From Hyaloscypha bicolor E (taxonomy: Eukaryota > Ascomycota > Leotiomycetes > Helotiales > Hyaloscyphaceae), in assembly GCF_002865645.1 (NCBI RefSeq), contig NW_020194628.1, forward strand, positions 992,001 through 1,056,000: DNA of 64,000 bases. Reading direction: 5' to 3'. Below the pieces are notes generated by a model that was given only the letters and a program-made list of their open reading frames with translations, was not told the DNA's origin and did not search any database. Of the stretch, positions 12,801-24,153 are shown piece by piece. How positions within the stretch are numbered: position 1 is the stretch's first letter; each line of letters opens with the position of its first letter. The translations under genes were made by a program, and so were the position numbers.

Positions 12801-15800
12801 TTTAAAATATTATATTATAGATATAAAGTATTTATTAGAAATAATAGAATAATTAGTAAGATTATTAAAATAGATTTCTAGCTTATTGTTGGTACAGCTG
12901 TTCCTTTGGGAGTCACGTGCGTAGTCACGGGACACGGGACACGGGACATGGGCAACGGGACATGGTCATGTGACCTCGCGTCCCATTGGTGACTCGACCG
13001 GTAGCTAGTCCCTATTAGGCTTAGCAGATTTAGGGATCGCATATCAACACCACGATACTGCGATTCTTACTTCTGAATAAAAACTTTACTAACCTTACGC
13101 AATTAGTATTCCACGACTACGTGACGGTGTTACGCATTCCTGGTGAACCGATACTTATTTATATTAGCTAAGCTAAATAAAGATAAAGTTTTTATAAATA
13201 TAATATAGAATTATATTTATTTAATTAGTATTTTTACTATTATAAATCTAATAAAGAATATAGATCTAATACTAAACTAGATATTAATTTAATCTTTAAT
13301 AGTTTTATTAAATTTAATACTATTATTAGTTTATTATAAAGCTTGAAATTAGTTAGAATTAATAATTAAAAATCTAAAAGCTCTAATATTAATTATAATT
13401 CTATAAAAGTAGTAAATATTATATTTTAATATATTATTAATTATAAATATCTAAATATTCTTTATTTATTTAATAGACTTTAAGATATAGTTTTTATTTA
13501 TTATTTAATATATAAGAAAAAGAAAAATAAAGTTATTTATAAGAATATTAGTTATAGAAATAATAGAAATAGAGGCTATAGAAATAGCTAGAAAGCTTTT
13601 AATAGAAATAAATTAGAAATTAGAATAATATTTCTTTTTTTTATCTATTTCTATTAATAAAGCTTTAAAAGTATTATTTATTAGTTTATTTTTACTATTC
13701 TTATTATTTTTTTCTTTTTCAAATTCAGTAATATATTATATATAAATACTACTAAAGTATTTATTAAAGTTATAAGTATTTCGAAATCTAAATTAGTTAA
13801 TATTTCTATTTTTAAATCGAGTTCTTTTAGCTTCTTATTTCTCTAATATATATTTTTATAAATAGTATTAGAATTTCTTATATATAAAATATAACTTTAG
13901 AATAAAATTATTATAATTATAAAACTTGAAATAGTTATTATAAATTCCAAAGTTATAGCTAGATTTATATTAATAATTTCCGGATAAATAGTAATTTAGA
14001 AGATTTTAAGAATAGTATTTTTAATTAGTAAAGAAAATCTGAATATTAATCTATTATTTCTTTTTATAAATAGTAATAGATAATTAGAGCTTATTAATAA
14101 ACTAGCTAAGATTATTAGAAGAATTCGAGACTATATATTAGTATACTAGTAAGCTTTAATAGAAGATAATAATCTTATTATATAGGAATTTAGTATTTTA
14201 TAAAATAAAAATAAAGCCATATTATAATTTATATAAGTTATTAATTAATATTTAGCTAAGTTTAAATATTGTTTTTTTTTTAGAATTCTTTACTATTATA
14301 ATTACTAAAATAATAGTATTTCATTTATCTAAATTTTAATAATAGAAATTAGAGCTTTTTAAAAAGCTATAAATATTTATATAAGTCTTTTTATATATAT
14401 AACTCGAGAGCTAGTTATTATAGAAGTAGTCTTATATTAGTTTCTTTAATATTATAGGAAAGGCTCTTATTAATACCTCTTTTAGAAGCTCTATATATTA
14501 GTAAATATTAAAGAAAATAGTAAGTTTATAATTAAAACTATTATTAGTTCTATTATATTTCTATATTTCAGAATATATTTTTATTACTTTTCTAATAAAC
14601 TTTCTAATAGAAATAGCAGATACTAATTAATAGTAGTTCGAGTTTAGTAATAATATTAGTAGTAGTAAAAATAGAAGTAATAGATAGCCTTAATTTAGAA
14701 AAAGTAAATAAATAGCTTGATTTCTTAACTAAAATTATCTAGTTCTTTTATATCTAGTTCTATTTAAAATAAAATAAACTAATATAATAGATCTCTAAAA
14801 AAGATCTATTCTAATTAGACTATTATTAATAATATTAGCTTTATTTTATATATTTTATATTTTTTCTCAAATAAAATTAATAAAGAATTACATAATAATA
14901 AAATTTCTATAATTCTATTTAATATAGATATTATTATAATAAAATTAGATTTAAAGATTATATATAAATATATAACTAATTAGTTTATATATTATATTAT
15001 TAAAGTTTTTAAAATTATTCTAGAATAGATTCTATAGATTATTATTACTTTTCTTATATAAAACATACTAATATATTTTAGTAATTATATATTTCTAAAA
15101 TTTAGTTTTTATTATAGTTATTAGATTAATACTATTTTTCTATTTCTTAATTAGTTTCTTTCTTTTATTAATATCTATACTAAATTGAATTTAAATTCTT
15201 TCTAATATATATATAATTTATAATAAAAGAGATTTAAAAGTAAAATATTTTATAATAGATTTATAAAAATAATTAAATAATAAAAATAATAAAAGTATTT
15301 AGATATCTGGTTTAAATATCTAATTAAGATACTAGATATTCTAGATATTTAGAAATATTAAAGATATTAAAATAAATATTTTGCCTTTAAATATTTTATT
15401 TATAATAAGAAATTTGGAAAGTGAAATATTATAATTTCGAGAGAATCTAAAGTTTAAAGAACTTAATTTAATAGTAAAATCGAAGTTATAGTTAAAGAAT
15501 TTTAAAGATATATATAAAATATATATTTTAGAAAGAAAGTCTTATAAATATAAGTATTATATAGATAGAAAGAATAGGTTCTAAGAAAGTAGTTTTAGAA
15601 TTAAAAGAAATTAGTTTTAAAAAATAATAGAAATTAAATAGATAAATAATTAAATAGCTAATTATTTATTAATTAGTAAAAGCTAGATATTTTCTTTATA
15701 AGCTACTAAATACTTTTATAAAGTTAATAAATAGTTTCTTTCTTTAATATAAAATAGACTAGATTTGTTTTAAGCTACTAAATACTTTTAGAACTAATCT

Positions 15801-15836
15801 AAAATCTTTTCTAATCTATATATATAAATTAATTAG
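9880..15836 (-). pseudogene. copia gag-pol of copy B, RIP-inactivated and interrupted
   Basis: On the minus strand the order is gag (about 14,900 to 12,400, interrupted by the solo LTR), protease (near 12,350, matching the V-D-T-G stretch of copy A), integrase, reverse transcriptase (active-site segment near 11,000) and RNase H (about 10,640-10,130). These assignments come from collinearity with copy A, where the motifs are easier to read. Stop codons are dense in all frames. Together with copy A it gives two mutated versions of one element, so the RIP-specific transitions can be told from other changes by alignment. Confidence 0.82.
12887..13153 (+). repeat. intact, non-RIPed copia solo LTR nested in copy B
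   Basis: This 267-bp block of normal base composition, rich in CpA/TpG and beginning TGTTGGTACAGCTG, sits inside AT-saturated copy B in the opposite orientation. It aligns with the LTRs of A and B after C-to-T and G-to-A changes are allowed for. CTTAT lies directly before (12,882-12,886) and after (13,154-13,158), consistent with a 5-bp target-site duplication, though the exact 3' end is uncertain because copy A also has CTTAT there. It contains short tandem repeats of ACGGGACAC/T and an AATAAA at about 13,075. It looks like what remains after recombination between the LTRs of a younger insertion. Confidence 0.88.
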
Positions 15837-16090
15837 TATTAGTTTACTAGTAATATATAATACTATTATATAAATATAGAAATACTAGTTATATTATTTA
15901 ATAAAGTTATTATTTAGAAATAAGAATTATAGTATTATAGTATTAATATATAATTCCTAAATCTACTAAGCCTAAAAGAGTCTAGTTTACTAGTTAAATT
16001 ACTTATAAAATATAAAGTTATATTACTATATTTCATATCTTATATCTTATAACTATATATATAACTTTTAAAGAAATAGCCATATTAATA
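15837..16090 (-). repeat. 5' LTR of copia copy B
   Basis: About 254 bp, reverse complement of the copia LTR, fully RIPed. It is some 40 bp shorter than the 3' LTR of the same element because it has fewer copies of the internal short repeat, an indel polymorphism rather than RIP. It marks the right edge of copy B. Confidence 0.82.
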
Positions 16091-18000
16091 TATTTTTTAT
16101 ATATTTTAATAAATTTATAAAAGATTAATTTTAAATAAATTCTTTTTATATATTTTCTAATATAAAAAATTAAAATTATATTAAAAGAAGCTTTAAAAGA
16201 AGTTTATAATATTAATAAAATAATAATTAATAATATTATATATTTGTTTTTTTTAAATAAATAAAAAATAATATTATCTATATTTAAAAGCTTATTAATT
16301 TTAATAAAATAATATATTAAATATTAAAATAAAATAAAAAATAGAATTTTAAATTAATTATATATTTATATAAATTTTATATTAATATAATAATTAATAA
16401 TACTAAAATAAAATAAAATCTTATATTTAATATATTAATATATATAATTTAATAATTTAATAATATAAATATAAATATAAATAAATTATATTTATAAAAG
16501 CTTAATTAATTAATATAAAAAAGAAATTATTTTCTAAAATTATAAAAAAGCTAATTTTTATATATAAAAAGTTCTAATTATTAATATATAATTAAAACTA
16601 GAAAATTATTAAAATATTATAATTTATTATATTATAATAACTAAAATATTTATTTATAATTAAAAGCTTTTTTTATATTTTATTTTTATATAAATAATAA
16701 ATTTAAAAAATTAAATAAAATATCTTAGATTTAAAATATTAAATAATTATTTATTTATATAAAATTCGAGCTATTTTACTAAAATTAAAGCTTAATAGCT
16801 TTAAATAAACTTTAAATTTAGTTTTTAAATTTATTTCAATTTTAATTTAATTCTAAAAAATTAATTTTATTTTTAAATATAAGGCTTTTTAAATTTCTAA
16901 AATCTTTAATAAATTATTATATTTTCTAATTATATTTATAAAGCTTTTTTTATAAGCCTATTTAAGCTTTATCTTTATTTATTAAAATCTTTTTTTAAAT
17001 TTTTAAATATAATTATATTATATTTATAAGCTTATATTAATATAATATATAAATATATAAGAAATTGGTTTTTTTAAAAGCTTTTATTTAAATATTTAGC
17101 CTTTTATTTTATATATTAAATCCGATTAATTTTCTTATTTTATTTTTATTATAAGAAAAATATTATTATTTTTATGAGTTTTTTTAAGCTTTAATTCTAT
17201 TTATAGAATTCTATTTTTCTTATATTTCTTTTTTTTTAAACTTTATTTCTATTTATATCTTTATTTATAGAACTTTTTTTTCTTTTTTTTTCTTATTTAT
17301 ATATATAATTTTCTTTTAATTCTATATTTATAAATTATTATTATTATTTATAGCTTTTATTTCTTTTACTTATATTATTTATATTACTTTATTATATATA
17401 TTTAAAGCTTTTTTTATTACTTATTATATTTATTTATAATACTAATTATAAAATAAAATATATAAAATTTTATAACTAGTAATTTTAAGAAATAATTTAA
17501 TTATATAATTTAATTATATAAATTAATTATAAATTAAAAATTTATAAACAAAATCTAATAAGCTTATAAATTCTTATAAGTTATTTTATTTCATTTTTAT
17601 AATTTTAATTAAAAACCTTTAATAAATAAGAAATAAATAAGAAATAAATAAAATATTAATATTATATAAATAAAATAAATACTAATTAAATAAATACTAA
17701 TAAAATAAATACTAATAAAATAAATACTAATAAATAAAACTAGTTATTTAGTTTTTATTTATATTATAATTAATAATTCTTTTATAAGATTTCTAATAAT
17801 TTATAAAATAAAATAAAGTTTATAAATAATAAATTAAATAATTTAACTAATTTAAGCTTTTCTTATATATTAATAAAAATTTTATAATAAAAATAGCTTT
17901 TTATTTAAATATATATATATTTATATATTTATATAATAATTATATATTTAATATATTAATTATTTTATTTACTAATTATTTTATTTATTAATTATTTTAT
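16091..18000. other. RIPed AT desert without recognisable gene
   Basis: Almost pure A/T with scattered CTT/AAG words; no frame or family could be followed. Short direct repeats of AATAAATACTAAT occur at about 17,690-17,740. Nothing else structured was seen. Confidence 0.6.
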
Positions 18001-18839
18001 AATATATATATTAATTAGTTCTTCTTTATTATAATTTAATAAAGTACTTTTAGCTAATTAATTACTCTTTATTATAATTTAGTAAAGCGCTTTTAGCTAA
18101 TTAATTACTCTAATTCTTTGGGCTAATTAACTACCCTTAATCTTTTAGGCTAATTAATTACTCTAATCTTTTAAGCTAATTAACTGCCCTAATCTTTAAG
18201 CTAATTAACTACTCTTAATCTTTTAGGCCAATTAATTGCTATAGTATAATAGGCTATATTCTTTAAAAATTATATTATTTTAGTAGTTTAAAAATTTAGA
18301 TTATATAATAAAAGCTATAGCCTTTTATATATAACTTATAGAAATCATATAAGAAAGCTGGTTTTTCTATAGTTCTAGAGAATAATTCCTTATAAATATT
18401 TAATTAATTAAGCTTTTATATATTATATACTATTTATATTTTACTATTTATACTTTTAATTTATTATTTTACTATTAAGTTACGTTTTATACTCTAGTAT
18501 ACTTTATGTGATTTTTTATCTTATTATAGTTTCTTTTTTATATTACCTTAATCTTTTAGCTAATTAATTACTCTTAATCTTTTAAGCCAATTAACTGCCC
18601 TAATCTTTTAGGCCAATTAATTACCTAACTTTTAGGCTAATTAATAGCTCTAACTTTTTAGCTAATTAATAGCCCTAAATCTTTGGCTGATTAACTACCC
18701 TAATCTTTCGGCTAATTAACTGCCCTTAATCTTTCGGCTGATTAATCGCCTAATTCTTCGGCCAATTAAACTGCCCTAACTTTTCGGCCGATTAATTACC
18801 CTTCTTATTTTCTTACTTAATAATATTTCTTTACTGTAA
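18001..18839. repeat. minisatellite, ~25-27 bp units, split by a solo LTR
   Basis: The left part (18,010-18,110) has two ~43-bp units containing AATTTAGTAAAGCGC and GCTAATTAATTACTC. The rest is a 25-27 bp unit like CGGCCAATTAACTGCCC followed by TAATCTTTT, in about 5 copies before and 10 copies after the LTR at 18,240-18,542. The rightmost units keep CpG, CpA and TpG (CGGCCGATTAATTACCC), while the leftmost are almost AT only, so mutation intensity falls left to right and ends near 18,840. An AATTTAGTAAAG word recurs at the right edge. Confidence 0.8.
18240..18542 (+). repeat. solo LTR of the Ty3/gypsy family, RIPed
   Basis: Exactly 303 bp, the same length as both LTRs of the gypsy element at 39,562-52,681, and collinear with them after RIP-type transitions (start TATAGTATAATAGG against TGTGGTACGGCAGG). 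It interrupts the minisatellite. Flanking tetranucleotides are TTGC (18,236-18,239) and TTAC (18,543-18,546), a 4-bp duplication differing by one G-to-A change. The 4-bp size agrees with the CTAG duplication of the full element. Confidence 0.85.
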
Positions 18840-19815
18840 TTTAGTAAAGAAGAGGGTATGGTCGTTACCCAGAATTCAAACCTTTATTAGGCCAGGTCCT
18901 TATATAGCGACCTTGGCTAAGGAGAGTTAGGGCTGACTAAGCGTGCATGCTTGTGGTGCTTTCAACGTCTATAAAAGTTCGCCCTCCCCCGCTACTCGAC
19001 CCTCAAAAACTCCTGACCGATTTTACGATATGCTACAAAATTGTCTCTAATCCCAGGTGACCCAGGGGCAAGCCCTGGCCATATGTTGCTCTGTCCTATT
19101 TGGAGACGATATCACCAAACCCTCTCACAGTTAAGATTGTAAATTTTCTTTTCAGGGCGGGGCTTCAAGGAAACGACCCAGAAGCTGTGTGGCTGGCGTG
19201 TGGCTGGCGTGTAGGGGTGGGTCGTGGTGAGCCTTGCCAGATCCGTGCATCAATGCCCCGGAAGCAAAAATGAATTTGACGACTCATTTATTGGTCTATA
19301 ATATTGATTCGGTATCTTCACCTGTACGCGATTTCTGGAAATAGAACCATAGGACCTTCGTATCACCTTTGCTGTTAATCGCGATAGGTTTAGGCTCCGG
19401 CTCCAGCGATACGGAATGCTTCGACAGCCTCAATTGTCACCACGTCGTCCGGGAGATCATTGAACTTCGCAGCAGTCGGAAGAGCTGTCCAGAAAGACAA
19501 CCTGGAAAGGAGAGCATGTGCGATACCCCTTCTGGTTCGGAGGAAGCGCAAGTTCCTTCGCAGCCTGTGTGACACATCCCCTGGATCTTGGTGAGTCTCC
19601 ATAAGCCCCAATTATTCCCTCATAGCTGACAATTCTAAAGTAAAAGTAAATGTGATCCAATCTCCTCGCAGAGAATTCTACTAAACAGAATCACCAGGTG
19701 AGGCTACAAACACGCAGAGCAAATGCGCCGAAGCAAGCCTACATTATACACGCCTCCCTCGCCACATACTATGGTGGACGTCTCAAGCTCCCATGGCAAT
19801 CTAGTATAATACAGG
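18840..19815. other. normal-composition spacer without supported gene
   Basis: RIP stops at about 18,840 and base composition becomes ordinary. A direct duplication of GTGTGGCTGGC lies near 19,190-19,210. Several short open frames exist on both strands at 19,370-19,660 but have no recognisable motif and no partner exons. The stretch is probably the 3' flank of the kinase-like gene that follows on the minus strand. Confidence 0.5.
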
Positions 19816-20648
19816 CTATGTTCGTTTCTTCAAGTCATGAACAACCTCGTCAGCTGACTCGTATTCCCCAGCCCAGCACTTCTTTACAACATCACCACCT
19901 AGCACCTCATCTAGAGCAGAAAACTGCCCCGCCTTGAACCGGCTCACAATTTCCAGCTTGTCCTTCCAAGGATCCAGCCCCGGAAAGGGCGGGTGACCTT
20001 TCATCATGAAATAGATAGCTGACCCCGAAGCGAAAATATCAGTCTTCCAATTCGCATTATTTGGATCTGATCGTGGCATCGATGACTTGACACCCTCAGC
20101 CGAATCACCATTAGGGTGAATTGTACCATCGGGACGCAGAAGTCTCCCTTGAAAGTCGCATAATCTGATGTTCAAATCCTTGTCAAGGAGTAGATTTCCA
20201 ACACCAATATGCAGTGAATGGCTCTTCTCGTGTGAATATACGCAACAGCCTCTGCAGCCTGCAATGTCCATTTCAATCTCTCTTGTATCGGGGGTTGCGG
20301 GTCGGTATTATGGAGATAATCAGCCACTGATCCGTTGGGCATATGCTCGAGCAAGAGACCCTCCTCGTGTTTCCCCTTGAAACCGATAATTCGACGATGC
20401 TGTCCCAAAACTCCAAGGATTTGTTCTTCGACGTCAAGACCGATTAGCTGTCCCTGTCTCAAGACCCTGTTAATCTTTTCTTTTTCGAAGTCAAGACCTG
20501 GGGGCTTTTCTGAGGGTATTTGAGGGTATTTGAGGACAGTATTCTCGTCGACGAGTCCAATGAAGCTATTGCTGCCTGAAGCAATAACGCTCTTGACTCC
20601 GCGTGGATACCAAGCGTGTACTATGAGATCGGGCTCCGGAATTTCCAT
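19816..20648 (-). pseudogene. fungal protein-kinase-like gene broken by a 1-bp deletion in the catalytic loop
   Basis: The product would be about 277 residues with a compact kinase fold. The N-lobe has a glycine-rich-like segment (ASGSNSFIG) followed by TVLKYP carrying the candidate ATP-binding Lys. The hinge region reads LLEHMPNGSVADYL. The first frame (20,648 to about 20,210) runs into an unrelated tail right after A-I-H-C; the second resumes at I-G-V-G-N-L-L-L-D. One missing base between 20,210 and 20,211 removes the Asp codon expected in an H-C-D catalytic loop. Downstream come C-D-F-Q-G in the DFG position, then T-D-I-F-A and a normal C-terminus. There are no RIP-type stops. Start ATG at 20,648 fits the family's usual beginning. 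A sequencing error would give the same picture. Substrate unknown. Confidence 0.8.
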
Positions 20649-20794
20649 AGTAGGCCTGGGATTGAAGGATGTCTGGAATCGTCTCGCTTTCGTCTGTTGT
20701 TTTCAATAATTGTTTCTGTGATTGTGTATGGACGAACATTTCACGAGAATTTAAGGCAGCAAGGGGCGGTACCACATTCTAACTGGGATATCCA

Positions 20795-21045
20795 TGTGTA
20801 GGTTGTCTTGGTGAACAATTTCGGCGCGTTTTAGGACTGGCGCCTTGAAACGCGCTTGGCTTGTTTGGTTCTTTGGCTTGCTAAAACATCTGAGTATACC
20901 TATATACGAGACTCGTCGTCTCTTGTCCTCTCTTCTCTTCTTCTCTCCTTAGCTTCAGATCCTCGAATAAAGGCATTCTCCTACGAGAACCGGAAACTGT
21001 GTCCCTTGTGACTTTCCGTTGAACCTGCTCGTGCGCGCCGTCACA
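20795..21045 (+). repeat. possible solo LTR or retroelement remnant
   Basis: A normal-composition block with LTR-like features: begins TGTG, ends CACA, has a TATA-like TATACCTATATACGAG, a pyrimidine-rich stretch (20,918-20,950) and AATAAA at about 20,967. No convincing target duplication flanks it and no second copy is in the window, so it could equally be the promoter region of the kinase-like gene. Confidence 0.25.
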
Positions 21046-21190
21046 ACTTTCACCTGACTTTCACGTGATATTCAACCATTAATTAATTATTAATTAATAA
21101 ATTAATCAAATCAAATCAACTTTTTCAAAATACGCTATTCAAATCATAATTAATTATTAATTTAAATAGTTGATTAATTTTTTGACACAC
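21046..21190. other. AT-rich spacer with ATTAATTA words
   Basis: Repeated TTAATTAATTATTAATT words (21,080-21,180) with an inverted flavour, between the possible LTR and the GED-like fragment. No gene is visible. Confidence 0.4.
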
Positions 21191-21199
21191 TAGTAACTT

Positions 21200-21455
21200 G
21201 TAATGCAGACGAGAAATATTACCGAGGCACTAAGAAGTGCTTTCAAGCCATCGAGCGACATATCGTAGTGGACTCGAGAAGATCTTCTTTCCTGTTGTCG
21301 TATATGCTATGTCGGATACGGAAGTTGAAGCCATTGCCTCTAAGCCGTTGTCTACCAAGTGCTAGATTCTTGGAGGATTATATTAAAAGGTTACAGGATG
21401 GGCATGAGATTTTCAGAGGTATTATGGGAAGTGATAGGAAGTGATAGTAAGATCG
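21200..21455 (+). pseudogene. dynamin GTPase-effector-domain (GED)-like fragment, copy 1
   Basis: Three frame-shifted pieces on the plus strand read in order as a GED-like segment: K-C-F-Q-A-I-E-R-H-I-V-V, then LEKIFFPVVVYAMSDTEVEA followed by IASKP, then RFLEDYIKRLQDGHEIFRG. The pattern (Ala/Glu-rich helix, P-x-x-V-x-x-M-S-D, I-A, charged helix ending in L-x-x-G) is what I know from the C-terminus of dynamin-family GTPases. No GTPase domain is present upstream, so it is an orphan 3' end. It is not RIPed. A RIPed second copy lies at 28,490-28,690. No function is expected. Confidence 0.6.
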
Positions 21456-21469
21456 AGCACCAGAATCTT

Positions 21470-24150
21470 GGCAACGACGGTATTAGCAAAGAGATAATAA
21501 CTACTAGTCGGCGCAAATGACATAATAATAATAGTTAAACTATAGATGAACTAAATAGCACATTTAGCTTTATAACTACCCTAAGAAAATCTATTATTAT
21601 AGCTATAATACCGATTTAAGTTTATATTATATAGTAATAGAGGAATGCGAATACTTGTATTTTATATATCTAACTAAAAGAAAATCTCCTAGCTTCTGCT
21701 CTAGCTATTGCAAGTTCTCTCTTTATTATAAGCTCCTTTATATATACAGGAATTCACGGTCGTATAACTAACCGGATAATTTATAAGAGCAATTGTATTA
21801 ATAAAGTAATTAGGGCCTAGAGAGCTATAAGAAGAATAGTTAGTAAAGTCTATACCTCTATAAGTACTAGTAGTAAGTAGTAGGGTAATATTACTATAAG
21901 ATAGAGAAATATATAACAAATAACTTTAACTTGCTATTATAAGGAAGTTATAAGTCGAGAGGTCCTTTATATTAGACTAATTATTAATAAGTAGGAGCTA
22001 ATAGTTCTATAAGGCTCTAAAGAAAAAGAATAGACTATTTCCCGAAAAATACTAGTAAATTAATAGTCTAAGGAAAAGAGGAAATATTATATTATAAATA
22101 TTAAATATATTATAAACTATATTTAGATAATTATTAAATACGAGCTTATAACTAGTATAGTAGAGGTTTTTAGTAACTTTAACTAATATATAAATATTGG
22201 TTCCCAACCCCAAATATCCCATACTAAATATAATTAGTAATATATATAAAAGAGATTATTTTATAGAACTTTAAACTTAAGAAATATTAGAATATTATTA
22301 GTATTTAGCCTTTATTTCCTATTACTATCTAGAAGTTATTATTATTTCTTGGTTTAATAAATATATTTTCTAGAGGTACTATTATATAACTAGCTCTATT
22401 TTTAATAGATCTAAATATATATATATTCTATATAACTTTAAAGCCGAATCTAATATATATAGAATTAGTAGAATCTGGAATTAAGTTATAGAAAATAAAG
22501 ATTTTAAAAGAATTATAGCTATTATTCTAGCTAAAAATATAGGCTTTACTATTAGTTAAAAGATTAGTATAGTAATTAACTAAATAAAGCTCGGAAATAT
22601 CTTAGTAGTTATATACTAGCCTATAGATATTACTATAATTAATAGTTAAATAATTAATAATAGTTTTATATAAAAGTATTATCTTATTATTATAGCTAGG
22701 CTTTTACTTATTATAATATATAGTTAAGATATAGATATTATTATATTTATTAGTTATAACTATTTCTAGAAGCTTAATATAAATATTATTAAATATAATT
22801 GAAATAAAGTTTAGAGATATAATAGCTATCTAAAAAGAATAGAAAGTAATAGTAAAGTTAATAAAGAAGAAAAAGAAAAGAAAATAGAAAAGAATAATAG
22901 TAATAGTCTATTTAAATATATTTATTAAAATTAAAATAATAATACTTTTAATATTAAAAAAGAATAAAAGGTTTCTCTAAATTACTATAATAACTAATCT
23001 ATAACTTTATTTTTATAATTATATAAGAAAAGATTATAAATTAGAAAGTCTAGTATTTATTAATATTTTAGTAGTTCTTTTCTAAAAAGTATAGAAATAG
23101 TTTCTTTTTATATTTATTTTATTATAAGAAAGACTTATAGACTATATATAAAAGAACTAGATTATAGCTATTACTAATTATAGTATAGCTATTATAAATA
23201 TCTTACTAATATATATAAGAATAAAATTAGCTAACTCAAATGTTTTTTTATTTTATATATTATTTAAATATAAAGTTTTTGGTTTACTAAAATAAATAGG
23301 CTACTAGTAAATAAGCCTTAGCTATAATAGAAGCTTCTATTATACTACTCTAAAGTCTATTACTTAGTTCTATAGACCTAGCTAGAACTTTTAACTTTTA
23401 GCTATTTAATAATTACTTCTCTATTAATTAAATTATAGAGCTACGAATTTTTATAATAATACTATTATTATATAAGAATATCTAAATAGTTATATTAGAC
23501 TTAGAAATATATAATAATATAATTATAATTAGATAGAGGTACTAAGATACTTTTTTAGCTATATATAATTATAAGATATAAAGAGTTATTTTTGGTTTAT
23601 TAATTAATAATAGCCGAGTTATTTATAGAAGTTACTATTTTCTAGTAAGGTTTACTAAAATAATTATTCTCGTATTATATAATAGGTGCTATATATAACT
23701 ACTATATTTATAATACTTATATTAGAAGTCTATAGTACTTAATAGAGAATTATATACTAAGGGATTATATCGGGAAAATGTTTCGATATTTGTAGAAAGG
23801 GAGTATAGCAAGGAACTCGAAGAAAATCCACGACACTAACCCTAATCTCGTAAGGTAGGTAGATTCCGAGGGATAACTATATTTTTTAATCTTATAGAGA
23901 ATATACCGCTACTAGGAAAATGGATCTCCTGTCTTATAGGGCCCTTGGAGGCATGCCCTAAGAGCTATTCGTAATTAGAGGATATTGCCTTAAAGTAGTA
24001 ATTAATCCCGTGAATATAAGAAGACCGGTTATACTATAAGAGACCAATTTTTCTTTCTGTTACGAGCCCATTCTTACTAGTCTATGTATTTAGGCATGTT
24101 TTCAGGCCACACTTCACCCCGCACTATACCTAATTTCACTAATTATCTTC
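21470..24150. other. RIPed AT-rich DNA, no recognised gene
   Basis: Heavily mutated DNA with long Gln-restorable frames on the plus strand (about 22,330-23,300), rich in Ile, Leu and Lys, that I could not assign. Composition rises towards the right: 23,760-24,150 keeps G/C-rich words such as GGGCCCTTGGAGGCATGCCC, so RIP weakens before the mariner relic. Confidence 0.45.
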
Positions 24151-24153
24151 AAA

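Larger units (their letters stand above)
9584..16090 (-). mobile_element. Ty1/copia LTR retrotransposon, copy B, full length, RIP-degraded
   Basis: This is a complete copia element on the minus strand, with its 5' LTR at 15,837-16,090, gag-pol between, and its 3' LTR at 9,584-9,879. It is the same family as copy A in opposite orientation. It spans 6.5 kb including a 267-bp nested solo LTR, so about 6.2 kb by itself. Mutations are almost all C-to-T or G-to-A relative to the clean LTR. I looked for matching target-site duplications at the two ends and did not find a convincing pair, so a rearrangement or mutated duplication cannot be excluded. Confidence 0.88.

Noticed and set aside
9584..16090. 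Target-site duplication of copia copy B
   Set aside because: The bases flanking the two LTRs do not match as a 4- or 5-bp duplication even when RIP-type changes are allowed.
1..18000. Mitochondrial or plastid-like DNA because of extreme AT content
   Set aside because: AT content comes from loss of CpA/TpG within recognisable nuclear LTR retrotransposons, and there are no mitochondrial genes or tRNAs.
19369..19660. Several short overlapping frames on both strands in the normal-composition island
   Set aside because: No motif, no partner exon and no consistent frame; one weakly recalls the C-terminal tail of LINE-type polyproteins (W-T-A-L-P ... V-E-A-F), but the match is too slight.
21701..21919. 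Open frame of 72 codons on the minus strand in AT-rich DNA
   Set aside because: Composition is RIPed, the peptide is Ser/Tyr/Ile-rich without a motif, and frames of this length are expected by chance; the similar frames at 28,132-28,350, 58,632-58,850 and 61,799-62,008 are rejected for the same reason.
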